This document shows positions 50,463 to 59,339 of a stretch of DNA of 64,000 nt, one piece after another. The position numbers were made by a program, and so were the translations under genes. The stretch covers positions 2,790,001 to 2,854,000 of the forward strand of contig NC_014960.1 of the NCBI RefSeq assembly GCF_000199675.1, in the 5' to 3' direction. The notes under the pieces were generated by a model. The model ran no database searches and was not told the DNA's origin. It saw only the letters and a list, made by a program, of their open reading frames with translations. Position 1 is the first letter of the stretch. Each line of letters opens with the position of its first letter. The stretch comes from Anaerolinea thermophila UNI-1 (GTDB taxonomy: Bacteria > Chloroflexota > Anaerolineae > Anaerolineales > Anaerolineaceae).

Positions 50463-52166
50463 ATGACTAAACACTGGATGACCAAAACAGGTTTACTGCT
50501 GGTGGTGCTCTCGCTGATTCTCTCAGCCTGTGCAACACCATCCACCCCCACCCAAGCGCCTACCGAGCCACCCAAGCCCACACCAGAACAACCTCAAGGT
50601 GCGGCGCCGACCAGCACTCCGGAATATCAATGGGGAGAATGGCGCAACACCGATCCCTACCACCCATATGATGAACGCATCACCGTCTCGGTGGTGAAGG
50701 GCGGACAGGAAAGCGCCGGCACATTACCTCAAGGGGAGACCATCGAAAACAACCGCGCCCTGAAGTATATCGAAGATACCCTGAACATTGACGTGGTGTT
50801 CAAATGGGTGGTGACCAGCGACGCTTATCTGGATAAACTGAATCTGGCGATTGCCAGCCGGGACATTCCCGATGTGATGATCGTAGATGCCATTCAATTA
50901 CAGCAATTAACTGAAGCCGATGCTATCGAAGACCTGACCCCTTACATTGAAAAGTACGCCAACAAAGACATCCTGGAAAATTATGCCCAAACTAAGGGCG
51001 TCGCTCTGCAAGCCGCCACCATCAACGGCAAAATCATGGGTATTCCCAACGTCCAACCCCAGGCAGATGCGCCCATCATGGCATTTGTGCGCAAAGACTG
51101 GCTGGATAAACTGGGCTTACAACCCCCAAAGACGGTTGAAGATATCGAGAAAATAGCCCGGGCTTTCATCGAACAGGACCCTGATGGCAACGGCGTCGCC
51201 GACACTTACGGCTTGACCGGCACGATGAACCCCATCAATGTCCCCAGCAACCTGCACGGATTTGACGCTTTCTTCAACGCCTATGGGGCTTTCCCGGAAT
51301 TGTTCTACCGCAACAAGGATGGCAAGATTATTTACGGCTCCCTCCAGCCAGAAGTCAAGGAGGCTTTGGGGTTGATTGCCCGATGGTATAAAGAGGGAAT
51401 CATTGACCCCGAATTTGCCACCAAAGATGCCGGAAAAGCCAATGAAATTGTCGTCGGTGGGAAAGCGGGCATCATGATGGGACCCTGGTGGATTCCATGG
51501 TGGCCGCTGGTGGACTCGGTGACCAACGACCCCAACGCCGACTGGCAGCCCTACCTGATTCAGGACAAAAATGGCGGATACACCTTCTCAATGGGTGATT
51601 ACACCTACAGTTTTGTGGTGGTACGCAAAGGGTATCCGCATCCCGAAGTGGCTCTGAAGATTTTGAACGTCCAGAACGACCTGAGTTACGGGTTGAACAA
51701 TGCCCCGCAGTATTACCCCAACTTCAACGAAATCTGGGGCTTGCTCTTCCCCATCCCCTTCCTGATTGAACAGCCGTATGTGGTTGAGCGCATGGGACGC
51801 GAGTACAGGGACGCACTGGATGGCAAACTTGACCCCAACACCTTCGGCGATGCCATGAAACTGGAATTTGAGCAAATCAAAGCCGATGTTGCCGCCCCGC
51901 GCAGCAATCCATCCAACTGGGCAACCCGCATGGCGCGTCTGGATGCGGCACTCCTGCTGGCGCAGGGATACAACGAAGTACGCACCGATCCCATTGCTGC
52001 ACGTGTGCTTGCCAATGACCAGAACTGGCCTGCGCTGAAAAAGATGGAAGAGGAAACCTTCCTGCAAATTATGACCGGCGCTCGCCCGCTGGATGATTTC
52101 GACAAATTCGTCCAGGAATGGTATGCCAGCGGCGGTCAGGCGTTGCTGGATAAAATGAATCAGTAA
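50463..52166 (+). CDS. LplA/YtcQ-type sugar-oligosaccharide binding lipoprotein
   Basis: 567 aa extracellular solute-binding protein. The signal ends in LSAC with Cys23, then a Thr/Pro-rich tether, so it is a lipid-anchored importer component. The mature part has the large bilobal layout of the LplA family (RNTDPYHPYDERITVSVVKG near the start, NKDGKIIYGSLQPEVKEALG in the hinge region). Such proteins bind plant-derived oligosaccharides. The two permeases follow. GAGGAGGAG precedes the ATG. The ATPase is missing from the locus, as is common for this type, which uses a shared MsmX-like ATPase encoded elsewhere. Confidence 0.92.
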   Translation: MTKHWMTKTGLLLVVLSLILSACATPSTPTQAPTEPPKPTPEQPQGAAPTSTPEYQWGEWRNTDPYHPYDERITVSVVKGGQESAGTLPQGETIENNRALKYIEDTLNIDVVFKWVVTSDAYLDKLNLAIASRDIPDVMIVDAIQLQQLTEADAIEDLTPYIEKYANKDILENYAQTKGVALQAATINGKIMGIPNVQPQADAPIMAFVRKDWLDKLGLQPPKTVEDIEKIARAFIEQDPDGNGVADTYGLTGTMNPINVPSNLHGFDAFFNAYGAFPELFYRNKDGKIIYGSLQPEVKEALGLIARWYKEGIIDPEFATKDAGKANEIVVGGKAGIMMGPWWIPWWPLVDSVTNDPNADWQPYLIQDKNGGYTFSMGDYTYSFVVVRKGYPHPEVALKILNVQNDLSYGLNNAPQYYPNFNEIWGLLFPIPFLIEQPYVVERMGREYRDALDGKLDPNTFGDAMKLEFEQIKADVAAPRSNPSNWATRMARLDAALLLAQGYNEVRTDPIAARVLANDQNWPALKKMEEETFLQIMTGARPLDDFDKFVQEWYASGGQALLDKMNQ

Positions 52167-52192
52167 ATGATTATTCCAGTGAAGTAGCGAAC

Positions 52193-52237
52193 GAGTGGAG
52201 CAGTTCATCAGGCCTGTGAGGCGGAACTGCTCCGCTC
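52193..52237 (+). other. Intercistronic stem-loop between binding protein and permease genes
   Basis: Arms 52193-52206 and 52224-52237 form a 14-bp stem with one G-T pair and a 17-nt loop; no T-run follows. It lies 26 nt after the lipoprotein stop. In malE-malF-type operons such hairpins protect the upstream mRNA and so raise the binding protein over the permeases. Confidence 0.6.
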
Positions 52238-52296
52238 ATTCCTTCCCAAAAAATTGTAAATTGAATCAAACCCCTCTGGTATCTTATAAAAAGGAC

Positions 52297-53187
52297 ATGC
52301 AGAAGCACTCCGATCGCATCAGTTACTTTGTGATGATTTTCCCGGGGCTGGTTTTGTTGATTGCTTTCACCTTCGTGCCGTTGTTTTACTCGGTGATTGC
52401 CTTTCAGAAATTCAACCCGGCGCTGGGTATTCAAAATTCTCCCTGGGTAGGGCTGGAAAACTTTCTATACATTTTCCGTGTCCGCGATGCACAGCAGGTC
52501 TTTTTCAACACCATTTTTATCGCGGTGATGAAAATTATCCTTCTGGAACTGGCAGCCATCGTTTTCGCCCTCCTGTTGAACGACTTGCGTTACCTGCATG
52601 TCAAGCGTACCGTGCAGACGATGGTTTACCTGCCTCATTTCCTTTCCTGGGTGATTCTGGCAGGCATTCTCCGCACAGTACTGGCGCGCAACGGGTTGCT
52701 GAATGATTTCCTGGGATGGTTCGGCGTTGGTCCCGTGTACTTTCTGGGCAGGCCCGACCTTTTTCCATGGGTCATCATCCTGAGCGATGTCTGGAAGGAA
52801 TTTGGTTTTGAAGCCATCCTGTATCTGGCGGCGCTGACAACCATCGATCCCACCCTGTATGAAGTGGCGGAACTGGACGGAGCCAACCGTTTTCAGAAAA
52901 TGTGGTATATCTCCATTCCCGGCATCCTTCCCACCATTGTCCTGGTTGCCAGCCTCAGCCTTGGCAATATTCTGAATGCCGGTTTCGACCAGATTTTCAA
53001 CCTCTACAGTCCCATCGTGTACTCCACTGGCGATATTCTGGATACCTATGTGTATCGTATCGGCTTGATTCAGGGCCAATACAGCATTGGCACAGCCGTT
53101 GGATTACTCAAGACGGTAGTCTCGCTGATTTTGATTGGCATTTCTTACTGGATCGCCGGGAAATTTGCCAATTACCGCATTTTCTAA
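52297..53187 (+). CDS. Sugar ABC permease, LplB/YteP-type
   Basis: 296 aa from the ATG at 52297, with six transmembrane helices. AAAAGGAC sits close to this start; the frame also opens further upstream, but across the intercistronic hairpin. The EAA-type coupling loop is seen in TIDPTLYEVAELDGANRFQKMWYISIP. It starts MQKHSDRISYFVMIFPGLVLL, typical of LplB proteins. It pairs with the next gene. Confidence 0.92.
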   Translation: MQKHSDRISYFVMIFPGLVLLIAFTFVPLFYSVIAFQKFNPALGIQNSPWVGLENFLYIFRVRDAQQVFFNTIFIAVMKIILLELAAIVFALLLNDLRYLHVKRTVQTMVYLPHFLSWVILAGILRTVLARNGLLNDFLGWFGVGPVYFLGRPDLFPWVIILSDVWKEFGFEAILYLAALTTIDPTLYEVAELDGANRFQKMWYISIPGILPTIVLVASLSLGNILNAGFDQIFNLYSPIVYSTGDILDTYVYRIGLIQGQYSIGTAVGLLKTVVSLILIGISYWIAGKFANYRIF

Positions 53188-53203
53188 GCCAAGGGGAATG
53201 AGC

Positions 53204-54085
53204 ATGATTACCTCAAAAAGACTTCAGGACCGCATCATTGACTGGTTCATAGCCCTCTTTCTGCTTGCACTGGGCATCTCCACGTTGCTTCCATTGATCA
53301 ACACACTGGCAATTTCCCTCAGCGAGCGCGCCGCTGTCAGCGGCGGGATGGTCAAACTGACGCCGGTCGGGTTCAACCTGACAGCATACGAGTACATCCT
53401 TCAGGATACCAAATTCTGGCGCGCTTTCGGAATCTCCGTCCTGCGGGTAGCCCTCGGCGGCTTGCTGAACTTTGCTTTAGCCGTACTCACCGCTTTCCCC
53501 CTCTCGCGAAGCGAGAAAGCCTTCCCCGGTCGCAACATCTTCATCTGGATGTTCGTCTTTGGCATGATCTTAAACGTGGGAATTGTCCCATGGTATCTGA
53601 CCATTGCCCAGTACAAACTGATTGACACCATCTGGGCACTGGTATTGCCGGGTGCAGTGCCTATCTGGAATGTCATCATCCTGATGAATTTCTTCCGCAA
53701 CATTCCCAAAGAACTGGACGAAGCCGCCCGTATTGATGGGGCGAACCCCTGGCAGTTGCTGTGGCATATTTACCTGCCCACCTCCCTGCCTGCGCTGGCA
53801 ACCATTACCCTCTTTTCCATTGTGGGACACTGGAACTCTTTCTTCGACGGCTTAATCCTGATGAACAACCCGGACAACTACCCCCTGCAAACATACATTC
53901 AACAACTGGTCATTGCCGACCGCCCCATCCTGCACGGCGGGCAGGCCCAACTGATGGTCAAGCTCTCCAATGCTACCCTCAACGCCGCTAAATTGTTCGT
54001 GGCAATGATCCCTATCCTGATCATCTATCCTTTCCTGCAGCGTTACTTTGTTCGCGGGATTATGCTGGGAGCAGTGAAAGAATAA
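53204..54085 (+). CDS. Sugar ABC permease, LplC/YtcP-type
   Basis: 293 aa, six transmembrane helices. The EAA loop is PKELDEAARIDGANPWQLLWH and the protein ends FVRGIMLGAVKE, the standard LplC ending. AAGGGG lies 7 nt before the ATG at 53204; an ATG at 53198 is the alternative. It completes the importer, and its stop is 33 nt from the end of the convergent glycosidase-like gene. Confidence 0.92.
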   Translation: MITSKRLQDRIIDWFIALFLLALGISTLLPLINTLAISLSERAAVSGGMVKLTPVGFNLTAYEYILQDTKFWRAFGISVLRVALGGLLNFALAVLTAFPLSRSEKAFPGRNIFIWMFVFGMILNVGIVPWYLTIAQYKLIDTIWALVLPGAVPIWNVIILMNFFRNIPKELDEAARIDGANPWQLLWHIYLPTSLPALATITLFSIVGHWNSFFDGLILMNNPDNYPLQTYIQQLVIADRPILHGGQAQLMVKLSNATLNAAKLFVAMIPILIIYPFLQRYFVRGIMLGAVKE

Positions 54086-54117
54086 TTTCTCCCACCACCC
54101 CCCAAGGGACCAGGAGT

Positions 54118-55116
54118 TTACCCAAAGTGGAGAATGTACCGCGATACCCCGTGAATGAACAGGCGCGCTGAAGCGCCTGCATCACGGTCGGTGTCGCCCG
54201 GCTCCAAACCAATCACCTCGGGGTACCAGCCCCGCTCGTCCAGGATCTTGACCGGTGGCGTCCAGAGGTGTGGCTGGCTCAGGTCAGGCGTAAAACTGAT
54301 GTAAATACCGTCCTGCGCCCACCGTGGATCCACCGCGCGGTTCATCAGGATAACATATTGCTGAAGCACTCGATTCCAATGCACCGAAGGACCCCAGAAG
54401 GTATCCGGATTGGGACTGTACCAGTCTGCCTGCACGGGGATGACCGGGGTAACCTTTCCCAACAGCCCGGGCTGGCTCCACTCTCCCTCATACCATTTCC
54501 AAACCCGTCCCACCGGACAGGCACGGTCCTCAAAGCGCAGTCGGGCAATAGAAATGCCCTGCTGAGTCACATCGCGGTAATACGTACCAAACAAAAAGTA
54601 GAAATAACCCTGCTGACGGTCTAAAAGCACACTGAAATCCCCATTACCTCCGGCAAACCAGTAATTATGCTGTTCCAGGTTCAGAGTTTCGGGACCACCG
54701 TTGAGGACAATTCCCAAATCATCCCAGGTCTTCCCGTTATCATGAGAAACCACCGCCCCAATCATCGGAGCGGTTAAGGGGAACTGTCTGCCTTTTTGAT
54801 ACTCTTCCCCAATTAGATGGGCAGGTTCGTTGTGATACCATCCGTACAGTGTGCCATCCTCATCGAGAAAAACCGACTCAATCCAGCGACCTCCATCGCG
54901 GAAGGCTGTAAAAGTAATTTCTCCCACGCGTTCCAGGTGATACAGATCCCTGCCAGCAGAAAGCACCGGATGCCCTGTAGAAGTCAATACGTGCAGACGG
55001 TAGTCTTTCCACCAGCAGGGACTGTTGCAGTCGGCAGCGCTGGGAAAGCGCAGTTCTTCGGCTTCTTCAATTCCCAGCCACACGCCATGAATGCGGAGAG
55101 GCTGAAGTTGTGCCAT
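54118..55116 (-). CDS. Putative glycoside-hydrolase-like beta-propeller protein
   Basis: 332 aa, no signal peptide, with repeated beta-strand blocks such as WIESVFLDEDGTLYGWYHNE, GAVVSHDNGKTWDDLG, LLDRQQGYFYFLFGTYY and FWGPSVHWNRVLQQYVILM. This resembles five-bladed-propeller enzymes (GH43, GH117 and GH130 types), but I do not recognise a catalytic set. It is 33 nt downstream of the GH36 gene in the GntR operon, so it probably acts on the same imported oligosaccharide. Family uncertain. Confidence 0.65.
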   Translation of the reverse strand: MAQLQPLRIHGVWLGIEEAEELRFPSAADCNSPCWWKDYRLHVLTSTGHPVLSAGRDLYHLERVGEITFTAFRDGGRWIESVFLDEDGTLYGWYHNEPAHLIGEEYQKGRQFPLTAPMIGAVVSHDNGKTWDDLGIVLNGGPETLNLEQHNYWFAGGNGDFSVLLDRQQGYFYFLFGTYYRDVTQQGISIARLRFEDRACPVGRVWKWYEGEWSQPGLLGKVTPVIPVQADWYSPNPDTFWGPSVHWNRVLQQYVILMNRAVDPRWAQDGIYISFTPDLSQPHLWTPPVKILDERGWYPEVIGLEPGDTDRDAGASARLFIHGVSRYILHFG

Positions 55117-55149
55117 GCTGATCCTCCTGTAAACCAGATATAGGATTAA

Positions 55150-57192
55150 TCACTCCATCTTAAGCAAGAGCGACTCTTCTTCCTGTAAGCAATCTATGCT
55201 CAATCCTTTTTCCATCAAGTCACGTCCGGATAAGTGCCATTCCCCTTCGCCCTCAAACCCATACACTCGATAAAGACGCTCAGGCTGTAAGTCAACCGGA
55301 CGCAGAATGTAAGACGGTTCACCACCAGGCAACCGGAAAATGAAAAGGAGATGTTCACTTTCATCGGGCATGGCATACTGGAACACTGCCCAACGTTCCC
55401 CCATACCACTGCGGAGCGGCTGTGCACTCAAACGGTACAGGTCGCCTTCACGAATGAATCTTCGGATTTCCGTTTGATAAAGACGGTTATGGTAAGCCAC
55501 ACGCTCTGCCAGCCAACCCGGCAAATCGGGCAATTTTTGCGAAAGCCCGTACCAGCCCAGCATGGAAATCCTCGAGTAGTAATCCCATTTCTGATGCGTT
55601 AGATGAGGATCGTGAGGATTGAAACGCTGTTGCGGAGGGGGGTCGACATTGCGCCAGTGACTGAACGTCCAGTGCAGAAGCACGTTGGGTGCCAGCATGG
55701 TGCTGGCTCCCCAGAAGATTTGCAGGTCATGCACCGCCCAATCGGGATCGGAAAGGAAAGTTACGTGCGTCTGGCGCATCATTCCCAGATCTATGCGCAA
55801 GCCACCGGAAGAACAATTCTCCAGCACCACATGGGGAAAATCCCGGCGGATACGAGTAAGCACCTGATAATACCCGCGGTAGTGCTCATACAAGCCATCC
55901 CCTTCCTGGTGACCGTGATCGGTACGGTTACACCCTGCGCCGGGGTCGAGGTTGAAGTCGAGTTTAATCCAGTCACACCCCCATTCCAGTATCAAGCGGG
56001 AAAGCGTCTGATACGCCCATTCCCGGGCAGCAGGGTTGCCCATACATACATAACCCAGGCGGTTGCCATCCCGCAAAGCAGGCAAATCCGGACGCTCTAC
56101 GGCGAGCCGGGCTTTCTCGCCAAGGGCTTCAATTTCGCACCAGATACCGAACTTCATTCCCAGCGCATGAACCCGATCAGCAAGGTAGCGAATTCCATGA
56201 GGGAAACGCGCCGAATTGACCAGATGCCAGTCGCCACGATAATCGTACCAAAAGGTTCCCGCCTCGGCGGGACCAAACCAGCCTGCATCCAGCGTGCACA
56301 CTTCAAAGCCCAATTCGGCGGCTTTGTGCACATTCGCCAGGAAGATTTCCTCGTTAATCTCAACGTCCTCATAGGGCCACCAGTGATTCCACTCCACCGG
56401 CAAACGACGCGACAATTCATTCTGAGGATACCAGTACTGACGTCCCACGCGCGCCAGATGGCGCGAAACGACGTTCAGATCTTCCCCTGTAACCAGAACA
56501 AGAGGAGCCCCTCTGAAGGACTCGTCTGGCTGGAGACGTTTGGAAAAGAGCCAGTCGTGCAAGCCTGCTGTGAAGTGCAGAATCTTTCCGCCAAGCGGAT
56601 CAAAGCGCATCACCCAGTTTCCCGACCAGGCAATGGACACCACAAGGATCTCCTCCTCATCGGAGAGCATTGCCATCCAGGGATGATGCCCTTTGGATGA
56701 ACGCCCAAAACGGGATTCCAGCACAAAGGGCTGATAAGGCTTGAACTGGAGCGGTTCAAACTCGCTCCCCCAGTTGCCGCTGTAGCCCAGAAGAGTCAGC
56801 CCACTGGATGGCAGTCTCAAATCCAGCGAATCGAGGCGCTCCACTACAATCTCCACATTTCCCCGATTGATGAGGCGCGGCTCCAATTCCACCAGTGGAA
56901 AGCCATCGTACCTTCGGATGACCTGTTGCAACTCCCACCCCTCCCCCTCAAAGGACAGCACGTCCTGCCACACCCCGGGAGCGGGTTGATCAGTCTCTCT
57001 GCCAAGGAATTTCAACGCCTCTACGGTAAAGCGTTTGCCGTTCACCTGCACACCAGCCAAACCGGAAGGTTGAGAAACCGCAAGCCATGCCCGTTTTTCC
57101 CCATGCAACTGCTTCAAAGCCAGAGAAACCCCGCAAGGTTCAAAGATCAGGGAACATCCCCGTTCGCCAAAAGCAAAAGAACTAGGTTTCAT
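55150..57192 (-). CDS. Alpha-galactosidase, GH36/melibiase-like
   Basis: 680 aa. The N-terminal beta-supersandwich covers about 1-270, and the TIM barrel follows (VEWNHWWPYEDVEINEEIF). The nucleophile D412 sits in WIKLDFNLD, the acid/base D482 in SDPDW, and CSSGGLRIDLGMM is present, as in GH36. Releases galactose from alpha-galactosides. No signal peptide, so it works in the cytoplasm on imported sugar. The ATG at 57192 overlaps the end of the regulator gene by 11 bp, with GAAGGGA upstream. The longer frame start at 57222 is inside the regulator gene. Confidence 0.9.
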   Translation of the reverse strand: MKPSSFAFGERGCSLIFEPCGVSLALKQLHGEKRAWLAVSQPSGLAGVQVNGKRFTVEALKFLGRETDQPAPGVWQDVLSFEGEGWELQQVIRRYDGFPLVELEPRLINRGNVEIVVERLDSLDLRLPSSGLTLLGYSGNWGSEFEPLQFKPYQPFVLESRFGRSSKGHHPWMAMLSDEEEILVVSIAWSGNWVMRFDPLGGKILHFTAGLHDWLFSKRLQPDESFRGAPLVLVTGEDLNVVSRHLARVGRQYWYPQNELSRRLPVEWNHWWPYEDVEINEEIFLANVHKAAELGFEVCTLDAGWFGPAEAGTFWYDYRGDWHLVNSARFPHGIRYLADRVHALGMKFGIWCEIEALGEKARLAVERPDLPALRDGNRLGYVCMGNPAAREWAYQTLSRLILEWGCDWIKLDFNLDPGAGCNRTDHGHQEGDGLYEHYRGYYQVLTRIRRDFPHVVLENCSSGGLRIDLGMMRQTHVTFLSDPDWAVHDLQIFWGASTMLAPNVLLHWTFSHWRNVDPPPQQRFNPHDPHLTHQKWDYYSRISMLGWYGLSQKLPDLPGWLAERVAYHNRLYQTEIRRFIREGDLYRLSAQPLRSGMGERWAVFQYAMPDESEHLLFIFRLPGGEPSYILRPVDLQPERLYRVYGFEGEGEWHLSGRDLMEKGLSIDCLQEEESLLLKME

Positions 57193-58186
57193 CAAGGTTT
57201 TTCCCTTCGATTCCCTCAGCATGGGAATCTCCCTGTAATTTCTGCATGCGAATCTGATGAATACGTTGGTTTAAGAAAGCGATAGATTGTTCATCAATCT
57301 GGAAATTGACCACCACGTCCGGCATGCGTCCCGTCCATTCCTGAATCTGATCGGCGCTGGTATGGGTCACGATGAGATGATCGCACCATTCCACCAGCCT
57401 GCGTACGGCATCGGGGTTTTCCGCCGCCATGGCTTCGATTTGCCACTCCGGACGGTAGCCGTAGAGGGTATGCTTGATGGTGTGAGCGGTATTTTGATTG
57501 GTACAAATAACCGCTATGCGCTCTTTGGGAAGACGAGCAATCTTCAACAACGAATCAGCAGTGAGACGGGTGTCAATCCCCACAATTTTACTGGCAGGAA
57601 AACCCTGCTGGCGAATCGCCGTGGTCAATTCCGCCAGGTGATGATAGGTAGTGATAATCAGGTCTTTGCTCTTCAAGACAGCAGTGGGATTTTTATAAAA
57701 ATGGGAAATGTTTTTGTACTCTACCGGCAAATTTAACACTTCATTGAGGCGTTTGCCCATTTCGGTGGTGTCGTAATCATTGCATTCGTAGAAAACCATC
57801 TCCACCATGCTCTGCGCATACACCTCCCCAACGGCTTTGCGTTGAATCTCCATCAATTCTTCCGAGGAAAGTCCCGCTGCCATGCCCTGCCACACCAGTT
57901 CTACAAACTGGCTGTAGAAATAATTCAACAATTCGCTTTTGGTCTTACCTTCTCCCCCCTCTACCCGCTTCACCAGATACCCGTGCCAGCCACTGGCAGA
58001 TAACTCAATGACCCCCATATCCAGAAGCATCTGGTAGGCTTTGTTCACCGTATTGCGGTTTGAGCCAATCTCCTGTGCCAGTTTTCGCACCGGTGGAAGA
58101 CGATCTCCAGGCGCATACAACCCACTGTTGATACGGCGCAAAATTGCCTGGGCTACAGACTCGGCACTGATGGTCTCCCTTACCAT
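57182..58186 (-). CDS. GntR-family repressor of the sugar locus
   Basis: 334 aa. The winged helix-turn-helix of the GntR family is at residues 1-75 (SGLYAPGDRLPPVRKLAQEI, GSNRNTVNKAYQMLLDMGVI). The C-terminal 250 residues have alternating helices and strands (MVEMVFYECNDYDTTEMGKR, ERIAVICTNQNTAHTIKH) and do not match the usual FadR, UTRA or aminotransferase effector types as far as I can tell; a periplasmic-binding-like fold is possible. The start ATG at 58186 has AAGGAGG 9 nt upstream; the TTG at 58207 is unlikely. Its own promoter region carries the shared operator. Probably a repressor released by a galactoside. Confidence 0.82.
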   Translation of the reverse strand: MVRETISAESVAQAILRRINSGLYAPGDRLPPVRKLAQEIGSNRNTVNKAYQMLLDMGVIELSASGWHGYLVKRVEGGEGKTKSELLNYFYSQFVELVWQGMAAGLSSEELMEIQRKAVGEVYAQSMVEMVFYECNDYDTTEMGKRLNEVLNLPVEYKNISHFYKNPTAVLKSKDLIITTYHHLAELTTAIRQQGFPASKIVGIDTRLTADSLLKIARLPKERIAVICTNQNTAHTIKHTLYGYRPEWQIEAMAAENPDAVRRLVEWCDHLIVTHTSADQIQEWTGRMPDVVVNFQIDEQSIAFLNQRIHQIRMQKLQGDSHAEGIEGKNLDET

Positions 58187-58200
58187 TGCTGAACGCCTCC

Positions 58201-58226
58201 TTGTCAAAAGACACGGACAAATGACA
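58201..58226 (-). promoter_or_regulatory. Candidate operator of the sugar regulon (regulator copy)
   Basis: Read on the plus strand: TTGTC, 10 nt, then GACAAATGACA, nearly the same as 50280-50306. It lies downstream of the predicted start of the regulator mRNA, and its edge overlaps the AAGGAGG site (58202-58196), so bound protein could block both transcription and translation start. Confidence 0.55.
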
Positions 58227-58237
58227 TTAATCCGTGT
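58211..58237 (-). repeat. Inverted repeat ACACGGA/TCCGTGT
   Basis: Perfect 7-bp arms (58211-58217 and 58231-58237) with a 13-bp spacer, straddling the expected transcription start and overlapping the operator. Confidence 0.55.
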
Positions 58238-58242
58238 AAGGT

Positions 58243-58271
58243 ATTATATCCTCAAACTTTGAGAAAGCCAA
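58243..58271 (-). promoter_or_regulatory. Promoter of the GntR-GH36 operon
   Basis: On the minus strand: TTGGCT (58271-58266), a 17-bp spacer and TATAAT (58248-58243). Confidence 0.65.
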
Positions 58272-58480
58272 CTTTCCAAAACCATTGGAGTACAGTTGGG
58301 ACCATGAGATTGAGGGCAAATGTTTACTGCCAAGGCGTACAGAATGCTGAACAAATGCAAATTTCCATGAATATCTGTGCCTGTGAGTTTGATGTGGCAA
58401 AAATCAGAACCACCCCGAATTGACGTTAAGATAGAATGAAATGAACGGAACTTTCCATCAATCGTTGAGGATGAGAACCT

Positions 58481-59230
58481 ATGAGCCACAATGTACTGAT
58501 TAGTGGAGCCTCTTCCGGGATTGGCAGGGCAACCGCTCTGCGTTTTGCCCGTGAGGGCTGGAATGTTGGCGTGCTTGCCCGCCGTGAACCTCTCTTAAGG
58601 GAATTGCTGGGCGAATGTCCTGCGGGCAATCATTTTCTCTGCGCCGGAGATATGCAGGACGCCCACACCATTGAACGGCTGGACAAACTGATTCGTACTC
58701 ATTGGGGGCAATTGCATGCCCTGGTAAACTGTGCGGGAATCTTCACACCGGTTGACCTGCTGGAAGTACCGCTGGAAGAATGGAGAAAATCCTTCGACAC
58801 CATGGTCAACGGTGCGTTGCGGCTTTCTCAACTGGCAGTCCGATGGATGAGGGGAGGCGGGCGTATCATTCACATCACTTCCATTCATGGAGAACGCGCC
58901 GAGCGCGGCGCCAGCGCCTACAGCATGGCAAAAGCGGCGATCAATCAGATGTGCCGTGCGCTGGCGCTGGAATGGGCAGATCGGGGGATTCTGGTCAACG
59001 CCATTGCGCCGGGGTTCGTGGATACCCCTATGAGCGTGGTAAATGGCGTCAACGAATTACAAAGCGAGTGGTTTCAGCAAAATTACGTTCAGGGGCACCA
59101 CCTGCCACTGCGTCGCGCGGCTCAACCGGAAGAAATTGCCGGAGTGGCTTATTTTCTGGCAGGGCCTGACGCCTCTTACATCACGGGACAGGTTATCGTG
59201 GTGGACGGGGGACTGACCATCACATTTTAG
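58481..59230 (+). CDS. Short-chain dehydrogenase/reductase (FabG-like)
   Basis: 249 aa. Cofactor motif ISGASSGIGRATALRFA, NCAG in the core, active-site Ser in HITSIHGERA, and YSMAK with the catalytic Tyr and Lys. The ending GQVIVVDGGLTITF is the classical SDR ending. Substrate unknown; many of these reduce sugar- or acyl-keto groups. GAGGAT lies about 9 nt before the ATG. It is divergent from the GntR gene across 294 bp, so co-regulation is possible but not shown. Confidence 0.88.
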   Translation: MSHNVLISGASSGIGRATALRFAREGWNVGVLARREPLLRELLGECPAGNHFLCAGDMQDAHTIERLDKLIRTHWGQLHALVNCAGIFTPVDLLEVPLEEWRKSFDTMVNGALRLSQLAVRWMRGGGRIIHITSIHGERAERGASAYSMAKAAINQMCRALALEWADRGILVNAIAPGFVDTPMSVVNGVNELQSEWFQQNYVQGHHLPLRRAAQPEEIAGVAYFLAGPDASYITGQVIVVDGGLTITF

Positions 59231-59302
59231 AGGGGACGCCTTTAATGCTCGCCCAATCTGAATTTGGATATAAGAATTTCGTAAAAACCTGTGCACAGTG
59301 TA

Positions 59303-59332
59303 TTGACACTCCCTTTAAGAAACGCATACAAT
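59303..59332 (+). promoter_or_regulatory. Consensus promoter of the DnaJ operon (leaderless arrangement)
   Basis: TTGACA (59303-59308), an 18-bp spacer and TACAAT (59327-59332). The -10 ends 7 nt before the ATG at 59340, so transcription would start at or one base before the start codon. Confidence 0.75.
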
Positions 59333-59339
59333 GAAAGGG

